From assembly GCA_903813345.2 (NCBI GenBank), contig CAIIXF020000005.1:24123375-24187374 (forward strand): a stretch of 64,000 nt of DNA, read 5' to 3'. Below the pieces are notes generated by a model. The model saw only the letters and a program-made list of their open reading frames with translations. It was not told where the DNA came from and did not search any database. Below, piece after piece: positions 27,401 through 36,676 of this stretch. The stretch comes from Owenia fusiformis (Eukaryota > Annelida > Polychaeta > Sabellida > Oweniidae). Position numbers and translations under genes: made by a program. The stretch's first letter is position 1. Each line of letters begins with the position of its first letter.

Positions 27401-29743
27401 ATAATTGAGCTCAAATTTCACACCGGAATAGCCTGACAATGGTAAAGTCAGATACCGTTGTCGCAAATGGCAGATATAACCGTCGCTTCAATTAGATTGT
27501 CATGAACTCACCCTATGCAGACAGAGCCTGTGCGAAATATTGGGTGCGGAGCAAATGAGCGGAGGGTGCGGAGCTAACGGTCATTTTTTAATTTAAATTT
27601 GGGATATTTCTGAAACTTAGTCGTTTTGGGACTTCAAATATACCAAGATATGTGTATTTGACACCAAATATCAATACAATTGTGAAAATAATAGCGCAAT
27701 TCATTCTATAGCGACGCAGTGTGCCTTAAACCTTTCCCAGACCTATATACAGGGTGATCAATAAATAAGGTAAAAGTATCTGGCATTTTGTAAATATTGG
27801 TCCAAACATCCTGAAATTTGGTCAGAATATACCTTGCACATTTCTAAATTAAAACATAGAAATATATAACTTTGCCATCTGATTGGTTAATATTATAGTT
27901 ACTATGGCAACTGGAGTCGTAGTTACCCGGGGCAATTTCATTGCGTCCAATTTGGACAAAAAATGATGAAAAGCACATCTTTTTCAAACTGAAAAGAAAT
28001 AAACGTGGGTGTCAGCATTAATTGTTTTAATTTACTTTGTTTACATTGTTACATATTTTCTTGCAAATTTGATGTTTGATGTCACGGAAAAGATTAATAT
28101 ATAATGAAAACTGATGTGATCATAGATAGTCTATGACACAGGTCAATGATGAAAGACAATACCCACAGAAGAGTTTGATGAGAGAAAAGAGGAAGAAGCT
28201 AAGACTAAGAGGCCTGCAAAACGTTACACATTGCACTGGGATATGCTATTCTCACAGTACAAACCATTGAAGCACTGGGTTTCCCACTGTTAGGTCATGT
28301 ACTATACTCTCCTGACTTGTCCCCTTATGATTTTACCTTCATGGTGAGCTGAAGAGGGAGTTGAGGAAGTTTCTCATTGGAAGACTTGAAGTCAGCTATC
28401 TCGAAAATTTGCAGGCTATGGGAAAATGGGTTTAAAAAGGTTTTCAAAGACAAAGACTGGAGTAGAAGACAAGAACTATAGGCCTATGTTAAAAACAAAG
28501 GACATTAAGTAGTGGTTATGAAGTATAAAATAAGAATATGATATGCCATTTCAATTGTGATTTGAAATATATTATCAAAAGTGCTTCGACTGAAAATTTA
28601 GTCTTTTGAAAGTTGCCCCGGGTCTTCATGCTTTCTGTTACTATGGCAACTATAACTTCAACCAATCACATTACTTTGATCTGTAACTTAATATACCAAT
28701 TCAATAATGTTTGAACATTATTCTGTGCAAATTTTATGAGGATTGGGTAAAAGCTGAAGAAATGCCAGATACTTTTACCTTATTTATTGATCACCCTGTA
28801 TTTTGAAATTATCCTTTTAATACTGAGTCCCCAGCATTCATAAAAAATGGTGTTCAAGGTACACTATCTATACAAATTATTTTTGCATCTTGGAAGCCAG
28901 GCAGTATCTGAGTGATTTTATAAACATTCGGAAATGTTTTTCAGTATGAGCCCCATCTAAATATTGGGTGCGGAGGAGCTTCATAAACGTACCTCCGCAC
29001 CCAATATTTAGAGGGGGCTCATATCTGTCTTTATACTCATTGTACAGTTAATAATGTTCTACCATCGAAATAAAGTTTTTATTAATTTAACCGATCAAAA
29101 TGAGATACGGGACAACGGACACTATATTAATATGTCGTTGTCTTTGTAAATTATTCCAAATTCAGATTCCATTGTCATTGACGATATCGAAGACACTATA
29201 TATAGATTCATGACCCGATTTGATTGAAATTGGGCGTTTCATCTGATACGTCATCACAAGAGCTTAATTCATGCACAGAATTAGGGACGACAAAGTCCCA
29301 TGAAATGAGGACCAAGTGATTGAAGAGTTGAACTGACGGTTATGTCCGCCATTTGTGACAACAGTATCTGACTTTACTATTGTCAGGCTATTCCGGTGTG
29401 AATTTGAGAAACCTTCAAAAAAGTGTTTTCAAGTGTTATAGAAGGTCGAAGTGGTGCATAACTTTCTCAAGTAAAAAGTAATTTTGAAAACTCATACTAT
29501 AACAATAAAATTGCTAAGCACTGAACAAAATAACTGTAAATCTTATGTTATTGGAAATGAGGAAGTTGAATTCATCTGATGGTTTGTTATGTACTTTTAA
29601 TATTGCAGGCTGGCATGAGGATCCTAAAGGTTGATGGTCAGAGTATGACATCTTCTACACACAAAGAGGCCGTAGAGTGTATCAGGAGATCATACACCAG
29701 GAAAGACCAACCAACCATGACAATAATTGTCCTACCTATCTGA
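12439..29743 (+). CDS. WHRN: Whirlin, PDZ scaffold protein
   Basis: Scaffold of sensory/ciliary complexes (Usher protein network in vertebrates). Nineteen coding exons: 12439-12829, 13202-13357, 13674-13848, 14092-14283, 14532-14679, 14935-15016, 15571-15603, 15892-15921, 16471-16615, 16970-17199, 17774-17875, 18211-18309, 22527-22726, 23145-23236, 23454-23632, 23928-24528, 24980-26976, 27243-27343, 29609-29743. All are GT-AG and in frame, totalling 1695 aa (human 907). Domain order equals whirlin: HHD1 about 35-101, PDZ1 about 145-222 (carboxylate loop SLGLSIRGG), PDZ2 about 277-358 (FLGFNVRGG), HHD2 about 625-715, a long Ser/Asn/His-rich linker, PDZ3 about 1606-1695. Two exons of 33 and 30 bases are accepted because both keep phase. 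The linker is about twice the vertebrate length, mostly in one 2-kb exon. The ATG directly follows an acceptor, so the 5' UTR lies in an upstream exon. PDZD7 and harmonin fit less well because neither has this order. Confidence 0.93.
17265..17635 (+). repeat. Dispersed repeat, GTCACCACC / GGTCAAAAGGT family (copy 1)
   Basis: An intronic stretch with words such as TGGCGTCTGTAACAAATT, 'GAAGTTCAAATCTGACTTTAG' fragments, 'CCTTCTCGGGGTCAAAAGGT' and GATGACATTTTGTCATG. The same words in the same order occur at 58150-58700 and partly at 62190-62370, both in introns of the NWD1-like gene. Class unknown; possibly SINE-like or a MITE. Confidence 0.55.
18639..19436 (-). pseudogene. Transposon-associated protein with DTD core and CXC tail (left-arm copy)
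   Basis: Minus-strand counterpart of the 20471-21370 remnant. It has three frames (19436-19140, 19270-18974, 18980-18639) carrying the same words ([40 protein letters not shown]). The DTD core is altered here to a DTG-like sequence. Not functional. Confidence 0.55.
20471..21370 (+). pseudogene. Transposon-associated protein with DTD core and CXC tail (right-arm copy)
   Basis: Frame-broken remnant. One frame runs 20471-21028; the text continues in another frame (about 20874-21134) and ends with a Cys-rich tail (21175-21372, [13 protein letters not shown]). Homologous to the left-arm copy on the other strand. HEKADTR and DTD resemble the acidic core of a PIN-like nuclease, but that is only a suggestion. 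Confidence 0.55.
22160..22354. promoter_or_regulatory. E-box/CRE-rich inverted-repeat block upstream of the HHD2 exon
   Basis: Bounded by TTGGCCCCCACGTGAT (22160-22175) and its exact inverse (22339-22354). It contains three CACGTG E-boxes (22168, 22190, 22341) and a full CRE TGACGTCA (22219-22226) in an otherwise AT-rich intron, 170 bases before the exon that opens HHD2. It could be an internal WHRN promoter or simply a MITE; the sequence does not decide. Confidence 0.4.
25655..25880 (+). repeat. 36-bp coding tandem repeat in the WHRN linker
   Basis: About five to six copies of a 12-residue unit ([12 protein letters not shown], with variants such as ILR and RQSR) near residues 1177-1252. The unit is rich in Ser, His and basic residues and leaves the antisense frame open, which explains the long antisense open frame here. 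Confidence 0.85.
27410..29408. mobile_element. Inverted-repeat element carrying a nested mariner, last WHRN intron
   Basis: Ends CTCAAATTTCACACCGG and its near inverse, with similarity continuing about 90 bases inward (CTGACAATGGTAAAGTCAGA type). The interior holds AATATTGGGTGCGGAG in both orientations and the separate mariner-like element at 27750-28798. Confidence 0.65.
27750..28798. mobile_element. Degenerate mariner-type transposon, TA target
   Basis: 1049 bp with terminal inverted repeats of about 40 bases starting CAGGGTGATCAATAAATAAG, flanked by TA on both sides. Around 28260-28340 the plus strand encodes [16 protein letters not shown], the conserved segment of mariner transposases with the third catalytic acidic residue. 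No complete frame remains. Sub-terminal regions are also inverted (TTACTATGGCAACT in both arms). Confidence 0.8.
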
Positions 29744-30052
29744 TTAATGACATCTTCTACACACAAAGAAGCTGTGGAGTGTATCAGGAGATCATACACA
29801 AGGAAAGACCAACCAACCATGACAATAATTGTCCTACCTATCTGATTAATGACATTTTCTACGCACAAAGAGGCTGTGGAGTGCATCAGGAGATCATACA
29901 CCAGGAAAGACCAACCAACCATGACAATAATTGTCCTACCTATCTGATTAATGACATTTTCTACACACAAAGAGGCCGTGGAGTGCATCAGGAGATCATA
30001 CACAAGGAAAGACCAACCAACCATGACACTTATCGTCTTACCTATCTGATTA
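29645..30052 (+). repeat. Four 102-bp tandem copies of the WHRN C-terminal coding segment
   Basis: Copies start at 29645, 29747, 29849 and 29951. Copy 1 is the real end of WHRN (last 33 codons including the stop at 29741-29743, plus TTA). Copies 2-4 follow in the same frame, each ending in TGA. Differences among copies are nearly all synonymous (GAG/GAA, GCC/GCT, GTA/GTG, TGT/TGC, ACC/ACA, ATT/ATC, CTA/TTA). Only Ser-to-Phe and Ile-to-Leu are seen as replacements. As arranged, copies 2-4 are 3' UTR. Long open frames in other phases are by-products of the 102-bp period. Confidence 0.9.
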
Positions 30053-32150
30053 GCAACTATAGTCATCATTCTACCCAGCTAAGACACAAGCGCAATGACA
30101 ATAATTTTCCATTAAGCTATCAAAACATGTATGTGATACCAATGATACCTGAAAACGTACATGTATATACTATAACAGTAAAATTGAAAATCCAGCTATG
30201 ATTCACAGAGATTGTAGTGATAACTGCCATGAAACCAGTTCTGATCTTATATGCACCTGATGTTGGTAGGAAAATGCAGAAGGAAGTAAGGTCATATTTT
30301 GATATGTATAACCTTGCACCCATACCTAGACTATATCCACAATTCTAGCCTCAACAATGATCTGTCAGCAGCCAGAATTCCAATATGATATGCCAAATTA
30401 TACATAAACCAAATGTTATACCTGTACATTCCATCTTTTGATGTGAAAACATAGTCTGATAGCAACAAATGTACAATAGTATGTGGTACTTATATATCAA
30501 GAGGATATACAGTAAAACCTGTCTTAGTGAAACACATCTTATACCTCTAAAAGTGTTCCACTTGGGAGGTGTTCCATTATAGAGGTTCATTTAACAGTAA
30601 GTCAGTTGGTGTTTGGACTCTGAAAGGTGTTCCACTAACAGAGGTGTTCCCCTTATATAGGTGTTCCACTTGACAGGTTTTACTGTACTAGTAAGACATT
30701 AGTACTAGACAATAGACAAGGCTAAAGTCAAAATTAGATGGTTCAGGGGTATTCTCTGAGAGTACTTGTAGTATAATCTGACTACATATCCTCATGAATA
30801 CTGTATTCTAAAAACATTATTTTTACGAGTTGATATTTAGATTTTTTAGAATTTTTAATATTAAAAAGATATTTTTATGTATAGGCTATTATATACAGAT
30901 TAGTATTATATTGTATATTATTCACATACTAGAACAGTATATATCCTATATATTACAATGTGGTCAAAATGTTAACTTATGTATTGTTATATATTTAATG
31001 TATTCAATTATGTATTAGAATGATATTTAAAAATTCCAGTTCACCCTGGGCTTAGGGGGCTCATAACATACAAGCAACATGGTTTGTCCACAAATAATTT
31101 TATAGAAATTGAATATGTATAGAAAACTTTCAATGTAAATGCCAACATCTTAAAAAGTTTTGATCTTGCTCTTTGATACGGTGGGGTTGTTTGTTAAAAC
31201 TGAAAAACAGAATATTTTTTACTTATTATCATTTTAGGCTGATATAATTATAAATCACCCATTTACTCCATGCCAATTACATACCGTATTCATTGAGCAT
31301 TGAAATTGACTAATAGTGATACCATATAGTCTCTCTTTACATAGCAGATGGGTGGGGTTCCAGAGACTTGATACAAGTCTATGTATATTGTGGTCTTATT
31401 CTAGATATATTACTTTACTAGATTCCGTCCAGTGATGAAACACTTCCATATTTATAGAACTTTTATATTAGATGATATGATTTATTATTCACTTATATGT
31501 ATGTTAAGCTGATATTGAAAATATGTTATTTGTTTTATTTGTTCATTGTGTGTTATACTGGTATATATTTAGCTCATTTATAGAGAAACAGTTATGCTTG
31601 ATAAAGTAATAATATAATGTAAATGTAACAGTTATCTTATACATAATTGAACCCTGAAGATTTACATATAATAGTCTCTAATAGGCATTATTGTAGTCTG
31701 TCACTTTGTTTCTTTACAAGAAATGTGTCATCATGATACTCTATATTGTCTCAATTGAAATAGAAATAAAAGATTTAAAATAAATATATTTTTCTTTGGA
31801 TTTTTGATGTGCATGTTTTTGGGCATTCATAGTAACATCTAATATTTCTAGATCTAGACAGGATATTTCTAATTTGCAAAGAGTCACTTTCGGGCATATT
31901 TTGTTGGACAACATACCTGCATAATTTACATATGATATTCATTAAAGCTCATGAAATTTTGGAATTAAGGAATATCCATATGCAGTGTATTTGAGGATAG
32001 AATGTTGAAGGGGATCATTATTAAACATCTGTTTTTACAGTCAATCCAAGACTACATATGGATTATTGGCATGTCATTTAAATCAATATACCAATGTCCC
32101 GGAATGATCAACCATGACCTCCATAGGGTCACAAAAATGTGAAAAACATA
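30053..32150. other. WHRN 3' UTR and downstream AT-rich DNA
   Basis: No gene recognised. It contains the MITE at 30510-30685 and several AATAAA words, for example 31765-31770. The true WHRN 3' end cannot be fixed. Confidence 0.5.
30510..30685. mobile_element. MITE, CAGTAAAACCTGTC ends, TA target
   Basis: 176 bp with perfect ends CAGTAAAACCTGTC and GACAGGTTTTACTG, and TA on both sides (30508-30509, 30686-30687). The interior repeats GGTGTTCCACT-type words. This is a Tc1/mariner-type non-autonomous element by target and structure. A fragment of the same family is at about 7710-7798. Confidence 0.8.
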
Positions 32151-32220
32151 CAGGGTGTCCATAAAATCTCTTTACAATTACAATACAAAGTCAGTGTAAA
32201 GAGACTTTATGGATACTCTG
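32151..32220. mobile_element. 70-bp MITE, CAGGGTGTCCATAAA ends, TA target
   Basis: Near-perfect palindrome with ends CAGGGTGTCCATAAAAT and ATTATGGAC-type inverse (with small changes), flanked by TA at 32149-32150 and 32221-32222. Mariner-type by ends and target. Confidence 0.7.
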
Positions 32221-32360
32221 TATAATAAAAAACATTAGACTTAAAGTGCCCGATAAACTATAAAATGCGCATGCGCCCAGGTGTTGATAAACTATAAATA
32301 GCGAAAATCCAGGGTTTGTCACCACAAGGTAAGCCAGGACGTGTTGAGAGAACAGCTAGT

Positions 32361-32884
32361 AGTAGTTACAGAAACGAGAGTTCTGACGCACCTATAACAT
32401 GGAGTCCTATGGGGAGGGACACGATTTTTCATAGTACCCTCCCTAACATGGGCTCCAATGGGGAGGGACATCTGTGAGCCTCCCTGAGCTCGGGAGGCAC
32501 ATACGGGGACCCCACCCCTCCCCCCTCGGCGTGGTGGCGTGTACATATTTCGGGAATCTCGGGCCCTAAGGGTAACGGACGCCCTACCTCACGTCTGTAC
32601 GTTTACTGTAAGGGATACTATTCGAATTCCCGCCAAAAACAATAAATCGATAAACCAGTACGCGTCCCGTTTAACCTTGAAAGCCTGTACCGTCGGTACA
32701 GGTTCTGGTAATTTGATACGGAATATTGACAGCCGGTGAAGTAAAATTAATAAAAACGCGTCAGTCGTTGACTGGTAATCGATAATAGGTAAGACCGTAC
32801 CCGCCGGTACAGGCTCGAGTGATTTCTTACATGTTGTGGCACGTGGGGCGTGACTTAAACAATAAGTTCGTCTCGTTAATTATA
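32361..32884 (+). repeat. Left terminal inverted repeat of the Polinton
   Basis: 524 bases, nearly identical to the inverse of 39744-40269. The outer 200 bases are GC-rich with paired GGGGAGGGACA / CCCTCCC words. The inner part has an exact palindrome CCTGTACCGTCGGTACAGG (32684-32702) and a related site near 32797-32815. Short open frames here are not taken as genes. Confidence 0.9.
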
Positions 32885-32916
32885 GTACGTACTGGAAACA
32901 GCCACTAGTCAAAGGG

Positions 32917-32925
32917 TATATAAAA
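32917..32925 (+). promoter_or_regulatory. TATA box of the PC4-like gene
   Basis: TATATAAAA just inside the left TIR and about 50 bases upstream of the ATG at 32974. Confidence 0.6.
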
Positions 32926-32973
32926 AGATAAGTTCATTTAGTTTTCATAACGTTAAATACTTAATCACCAAAG

Positions 32974-33698
32974 ATGCCGATTGGAAAATTTCGAGTACCA
33001 TCTAATATTAAAACAATAAAAAATGGGGAATTTATTGAAACAATTTCGACACCAAAAATTGTTTTAATGAAGATATGCGACGGAATGTTCAGCGCCGTCA
33101 ACGACAATGGAGTTGACATCAGAAATTACCAAATATGGCCAATCACGGGGATCACAAACGTATGTAATGCCTACGGAACGTGCGCTGGTGTATTTCTAAC
33201 CCATAATCAAATGGCGCGACTTATCGACAATTTACCACACGTCACTGAAAAATTCATGGAAATTGAATCCAAGAAAAAGGCTGATGTCAAAGAGTGGGAC
33301 GTTGTATTGGGGGCTCAATTTCGACTCAGCGTTCATCCTAAATTTCGAAGAGTTAATATTAGGGGTAAGGTTTTAAATGATTTGTTACTGATCATAGAAC
33401 ATCGAATATACAATTTAAACTGTCATTCATATTGTGGTTACATGTCGTATTTTTTTTTGTATTTTAAAAAGGTTATCATCTCAATACATACTCCGATGAT
33501 CCACGGAAACATTTGCCCGATAGAAACGGTATCGTTATGACACGTGCGGTGTTTGAGCTATTTGTGGACAGCCTTATTAAATACGGGCTTGTTCAACCAA
33601 CCGAACCTCATTGTGTAATAACGGGTCACGCAGAAAAAAGTGAAGCTGATAGTTGTAGTGAATGCAGTTATTTCGACCCCGTGGATTTCAGTAACTAG
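32974..33698 (+). CDS. Polinton protein with two PC4-like DNA-binding repeats, spliced
   Basis: Two exons, 32974-33364 and 33472-33698, with a 107-base intron (GTAAGG...AAAAAG, long T tract) that joins in frame. Product 205 aa. The second half has the layout of the PC4/p15 single-strand DNA-binding fold: LSV..., VNIRGY, a short loop, LPDRNGIVMT, then a hydrophobic helix (about residues 112-175). The first half repeats the same plan (VDIRNYQ ... GTCAGVFLTHNQMARLIDNL, about 25-90), so I read it as a tandem duplication. The C terminus is Cys- and acid-rich. A TATA box lies upstream and AATAAA (33727) downstream. The likely role is binding single-stranded DNA or acting in transcription of the element. 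The family assignment is by eye and should be treated as probable, not proven. Confidence 0.7.
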
Positions 33699-33726
33699 AG
33701 TTAAATATGATGTATCACACGGTAGA

Positions 33727-33732
33727 AATAAA
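33727..33732 (+). terminator. Poly(A) signal of the PC4-like gene
   Basis: AATAAA 29 bases past the stop codon. Confidence 0.55.
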
Positions 33733-33786
33733 GACATATATACGTCAATGTAAGTAATATAGTCATTCATACTTAGGTTTTTGAAC

Positions 33787-34168
33787 ATGATAGGTCGATT
33801 ATTAGTTTTGAGCGTTATTGGAACATGCTGCATTTGTCAAAACATCAATGTTACTCGACACTTTAATGAAACTGAAAACGTAACACCTTATTACGTACTG
33901 AAACCATATATTAGTAGTAGTTACGATGTAAATCTAGAGACTCCAATGGCCTTAAGCTTTACCGGAGGTGTTTTAACTTTTGTTATCATAGGTGAGTTAC
34001 GCGATTTTTGACAAACTATAACACAACGTAATGTTTGGTTTATATTTAATAGTGGTAACTAATGCTATATCATTTTTAGGTAATGTGTTATGGCTTAGAA
34101 TGTTAACGAGATCCAAATTACCGATGGTTAAGGATGAAAGACAAAGGGAGCCTATGATAGCCATATAA
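33787..34168 (+). CDS. Small type I membrane protein of the Polinton, spliced
   Basis: Two exons, 33787-33991 and 34080-34168, with a short GTGAGT...TTTTTAG intron in phase 1. Product 97 aa. Residues 1-18 form a signal peptide. The ectodomain (about 19-52) has three N-glycosylation sequons (NVT, NET, NVT). One membrane segment follows (about 53-75, ending FVIIGNVLWL and spanning the exon junction), then a short charged tail of about 22 residues. The start is the ATG that opens the signal peptide. AATAAA follows at 34202. I know no homologue. It could be an envelope or cell-surface component, or a host exon pair captured by the element. Topology is seen; function is unknown. Confidence 0.65.
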
Positions 34169-35062
34169 AATTCATACAATGTGTACAAAAGATATACGAC
34201 AAATAAATAAGAATGTATTAAACTACAAGATCTTGTAGATCAGAAAATCCCTTAATTTGTTTGTTTATTGTTCTTTAATTGTTTAAAACTTAGTGAAACA
34301 TTCGATGTAAGTTTATTAATTCCAAAGTTTCAACATTTGTACAAAATCATTAATTACAGACCTACACACAAAGTTGCAATGTCATCTACTTAGAAACACG
34401 TGTATATTCGATTAGGGTGACATCTTCAAATATTAAAATACTCTGTACGATGCTGACATCTAGTGGTAGTTGGATATCACAACATTGATACAAATATATA
34501 ACATTTATCGAGTATACATATTCAATAATTGTTTAACATTAAACACCGTTGGAATGTAATCATATGATATTGTTTACACGTGTATTGCGATTTAGCATTG
34601 AAATTGCGAACCGCGATTGAGTAAATTAGCATTTGAGGCTTTTTGAACACCGCATCAATGAGGATTTAAATCGACCTCTTTAAGAAAACTTTAAGACAAC
34701 TATGTTGTTGTTTTTTTTGAAAATTACATGCAGAATTTTAAAAAAAAACGTCAAATAGAATAAATTCTGGTCTTGAATAAATATGCAGATTTCCTAAAAT
34801 CTTTTTTTAAATACCTTTCCTATATTTCAATACTATTTAGCGATTCCTCAATTAAAACAAAAATACGAAGTGAACCAAGTAACTTGGGAAGATCACATGA
34901 ATTACATGAGTTTAATTGATTTATATCGGTCTAATTAAATACAATGGTAAATAAGACAGCTATAATTAAGTAGGCAAAGTCTGAATTTAGTCCAACAAAC
35001 AAGTTTACGCCTACAGGGGTGATATTCATATCATTGTATTCAAATATGTCCTAATAGAGTGT
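34169..35062. other. Non-coding centre of the Polinton
   Basis: About 890 bases, very AT-rich with homopolymer runs, and no open frame of note on either strand. It lies between the rightward and leftward gene sets, so transcripts converge here. It is the natural place to look for a deletion scar of polymerase and integrase genes, but no remnant of either is visible. Confidence 0.6.
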
Positions 35063-35506
35063 TTAAAATGGCAGCCATTTTGCTTTGTTTTTACGTGGTC
35101 TCTTAAGAGCTTTGGCCGGAATACCCGGTACTTTGTACGATGTGGCGCTTCTTTTGTAAATGAACCTAGGTGTATTATCGGTATAGCTAGGCATCCCTAT
35201 TGCATCATCATCATCATCACTGGTTGATAGCCCCGTGTCATGATTTTGTTTACTGGAGGTACCTTCCTTAAAGTCGCTATCGGATGGGGCATCCAATTTA
35301 TTTTCCGAGGAAAACGTAGATGCATCATTACTCCCGGAATCAACTTGCTTCGTTTGACTAGGTTTACGTGTACCTATTCCACCATCCATTTTATCAGTAT
35401 TAGTTGGCGACTGATCTATGGTTTTGTTATTTCCCTCCTCAGTTTTACGCGTGGAATTTTCGAGTCTGATATATTTATCATAAGGTATCAAAACAGATTT
35501 GATCAT
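35063..35506 (-). CDS. Polinton acidic/low-complexity protein with N-terminal LIPYDKYxRL motif
   Basis: 147 aa. The N terminus MIKSVLIPYDKYIRLE matches a short motif that I associate with a small ORF family next to capsid genes in Polintons and related viruses. The middle is Ser/Thr/Asp-rich (about 17-105, ending in a run of five Asp), and the C terminus is basic (KALKRPRKNKAKW). The ATG overlaps the stop of the upstream basic protein gene (ATGA, 35503-35506), as in compact viral operons. Function unknown; a virion-associated or core protein is possible. Confidence 0.65.
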   Translation of the reverse strand: MIKSVLIPYDKYIRLENSTRKTEEGNNKTIDQSPTNTDKMDGGIGTRKPSQTKQVDSGSNDASTFSSENKLDAPSDSDFKEGTSSKQNHDTGLSTSDDDDDAIGMPSYTDNTPRFIYKRSATSYKVPGIPAKALKRPRKNKAKWLPF

Positions 35507-35826
35507 AGCTGCAATTTTTGGATAAAATTATGAACGGATTTAATCAATAGACCCAAAACTGATGTATTACGTTTGATCAAGTCCTTTCTAAACTTCTTGC
35601 TTTTTGATTTGGTCGCGATGTGTTGTAAAACTCTTTTATGTCGTTTCAATTTTTGTTTATAAAAATTCGCGATAGGGAGACTACCGTGAAGTACGTTAAG
35701 AGCTATTTCACCTAGAACTCGAAGTTGCGTTTCAGTAATTGTATTCAATAAAACTTTCATTTGCTGCAAAGTACTAGTCAAAAGGAATTTTAGGAAGTTT
35801 TTATTCCTTTTAATAAGTGCTGACAT
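35503..35826 (-). CDS. Polinton small basic helical protein
   Basis: 107 aa, rich in Lys/Arg and Leu. It contains the block ALNVLHGSLPIANFYKQKLK followed by a KRHKRVLQHIA basic helix, a pattern I know from conserved small proteins next to the packaging ATPase in Polintons of many invertebrates. A nucleic-acid-condensing or minor virion role is a reasonable guess. The 4-base overlap with the downstream acidic-protein gene suggests co-expression. Intact. Confidence 0.7.
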   Translation of the reverse strand: MSALIKRNKNFLKFLLTSTLQQMKVLLNTITETQLRVLGEIALNVLHGSLPIANFYKQKLKRHKRVLQHIATKSKSKKFRKDLIKRNTSVLGLLIKSVHNFIQKLQL

Positions 35827-35885
35827 CGTGACATGTCTTTTATATGTTGTCCGGTAACCGTCTGGATCTATACTGACGCGTTCAA

Positions 35886-36493
35886 TTAACTTTTGGGTTT
35901 ATAAATGATAGGATCTTCATTCGGAAATATACGTGTGCGTAATCTATATTCATCAACGCCATCTGGCGACATATCCACGACTATGTAACCGTACCTTTCC
36001 GAAGTGGCGTCCAAATAGCTGTCCATGAAATATTTCGTTTTATCCGGATATATCTGACCAGCCAAACACTTTAGTTGTCTTTTATCACGATTTGCCTTGA
36101 AAATGATGAAATACTGACATTCATATTTCTATGATGACATAATTGCGTGAATATTTTGGCAGCCTCTCTACTTTGACATACGCTAGCCATTAAATCATCT
36201 AGAACTAGAAATGTTGGTATCGATATATCTTTCGTAAAATTTAAGATCTCTTCCTCGTCGACTAGTCCTTCGTGAAATATGATTTCATCTTTAAATTGTA
36301 GCTCCATATCGCGGTACACGGATTGCCAAGTTGCGTAACAAAACAATATTTTGGAAGGTGAATTCGAACTATTTTGAAACAAGGCATCTCTATGTTTTAG
36401 AATTTTGAAACACATGTTAGTTTTCCCCGATTGAGACGCTCCTATCATGGCGATAGAGGTAGGCGAATTAAAGGGCACCAGGCTATGTGTCAT
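35886..36493 (-). pseudogene. FtsK/A32-like genome-packaging ATPase, frame-broken
   Basis: The N-terminal frame (36493 to about 36116) has Walker A GASQSGKT near residue 18 and Walker B PTFLVLDDLM near residue 95, then the HHRNMNV segment. Just after this the expected sensor/arginine-finger region is missing, and the rest of the protein continues in a different frame from about 36116 down to a stop at 35886-35888, with the family's C-terminal pattern (ANRDKRQ, YFMDSYLDATS, YGYIVVD). I infer a deletion of roughly 20 codons that is not a multiple of three. The ATPase is therefore unlikely to work. In intact elements it pumps DNA into capsids. Confidence 0.85.
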
Positions 36494-36676
36494 GACTTCG
36501 ACGGTTGAACTTACAATGATAAATACTTGTTTTGCGAAGTCTTTTATTTAAACAATCGGGCCATTGATGATTTTTAATAAGTTAGTACCAAAGAACAAAT
36601 ATAATTTTTTACCTAATCCATTTTATTTCGATACACAATAGTATAACATAAATAGAATATAAACAATTATATCTAA

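Noticed and set aside
29638-30201. Long open frames on both strands (174 aa plus, 143 aa minus) over the WHRN 3' array
   Set aside because: They are a by-product of a 102-bp tandem repeat, which is a multiple of three, of a coding segment. The products are four copies of the same shadow peptide without a domain.
32281-32400. Spliced-leader RNA gene suggested by TATA plus AGGTAAGC
   Set aside because: No convincing Sm site at the expected distance and no array of copies. Kept only as a promoter-like cassette finding.
32319-32546. Open frame in the GC-rich part of the Polinton TIR, with a mirror copy at 40036-40338
   Set aside because: GC-rich DNA lacks stops by composition. The two copies differ at their ends, cross the element border and have no known motif.
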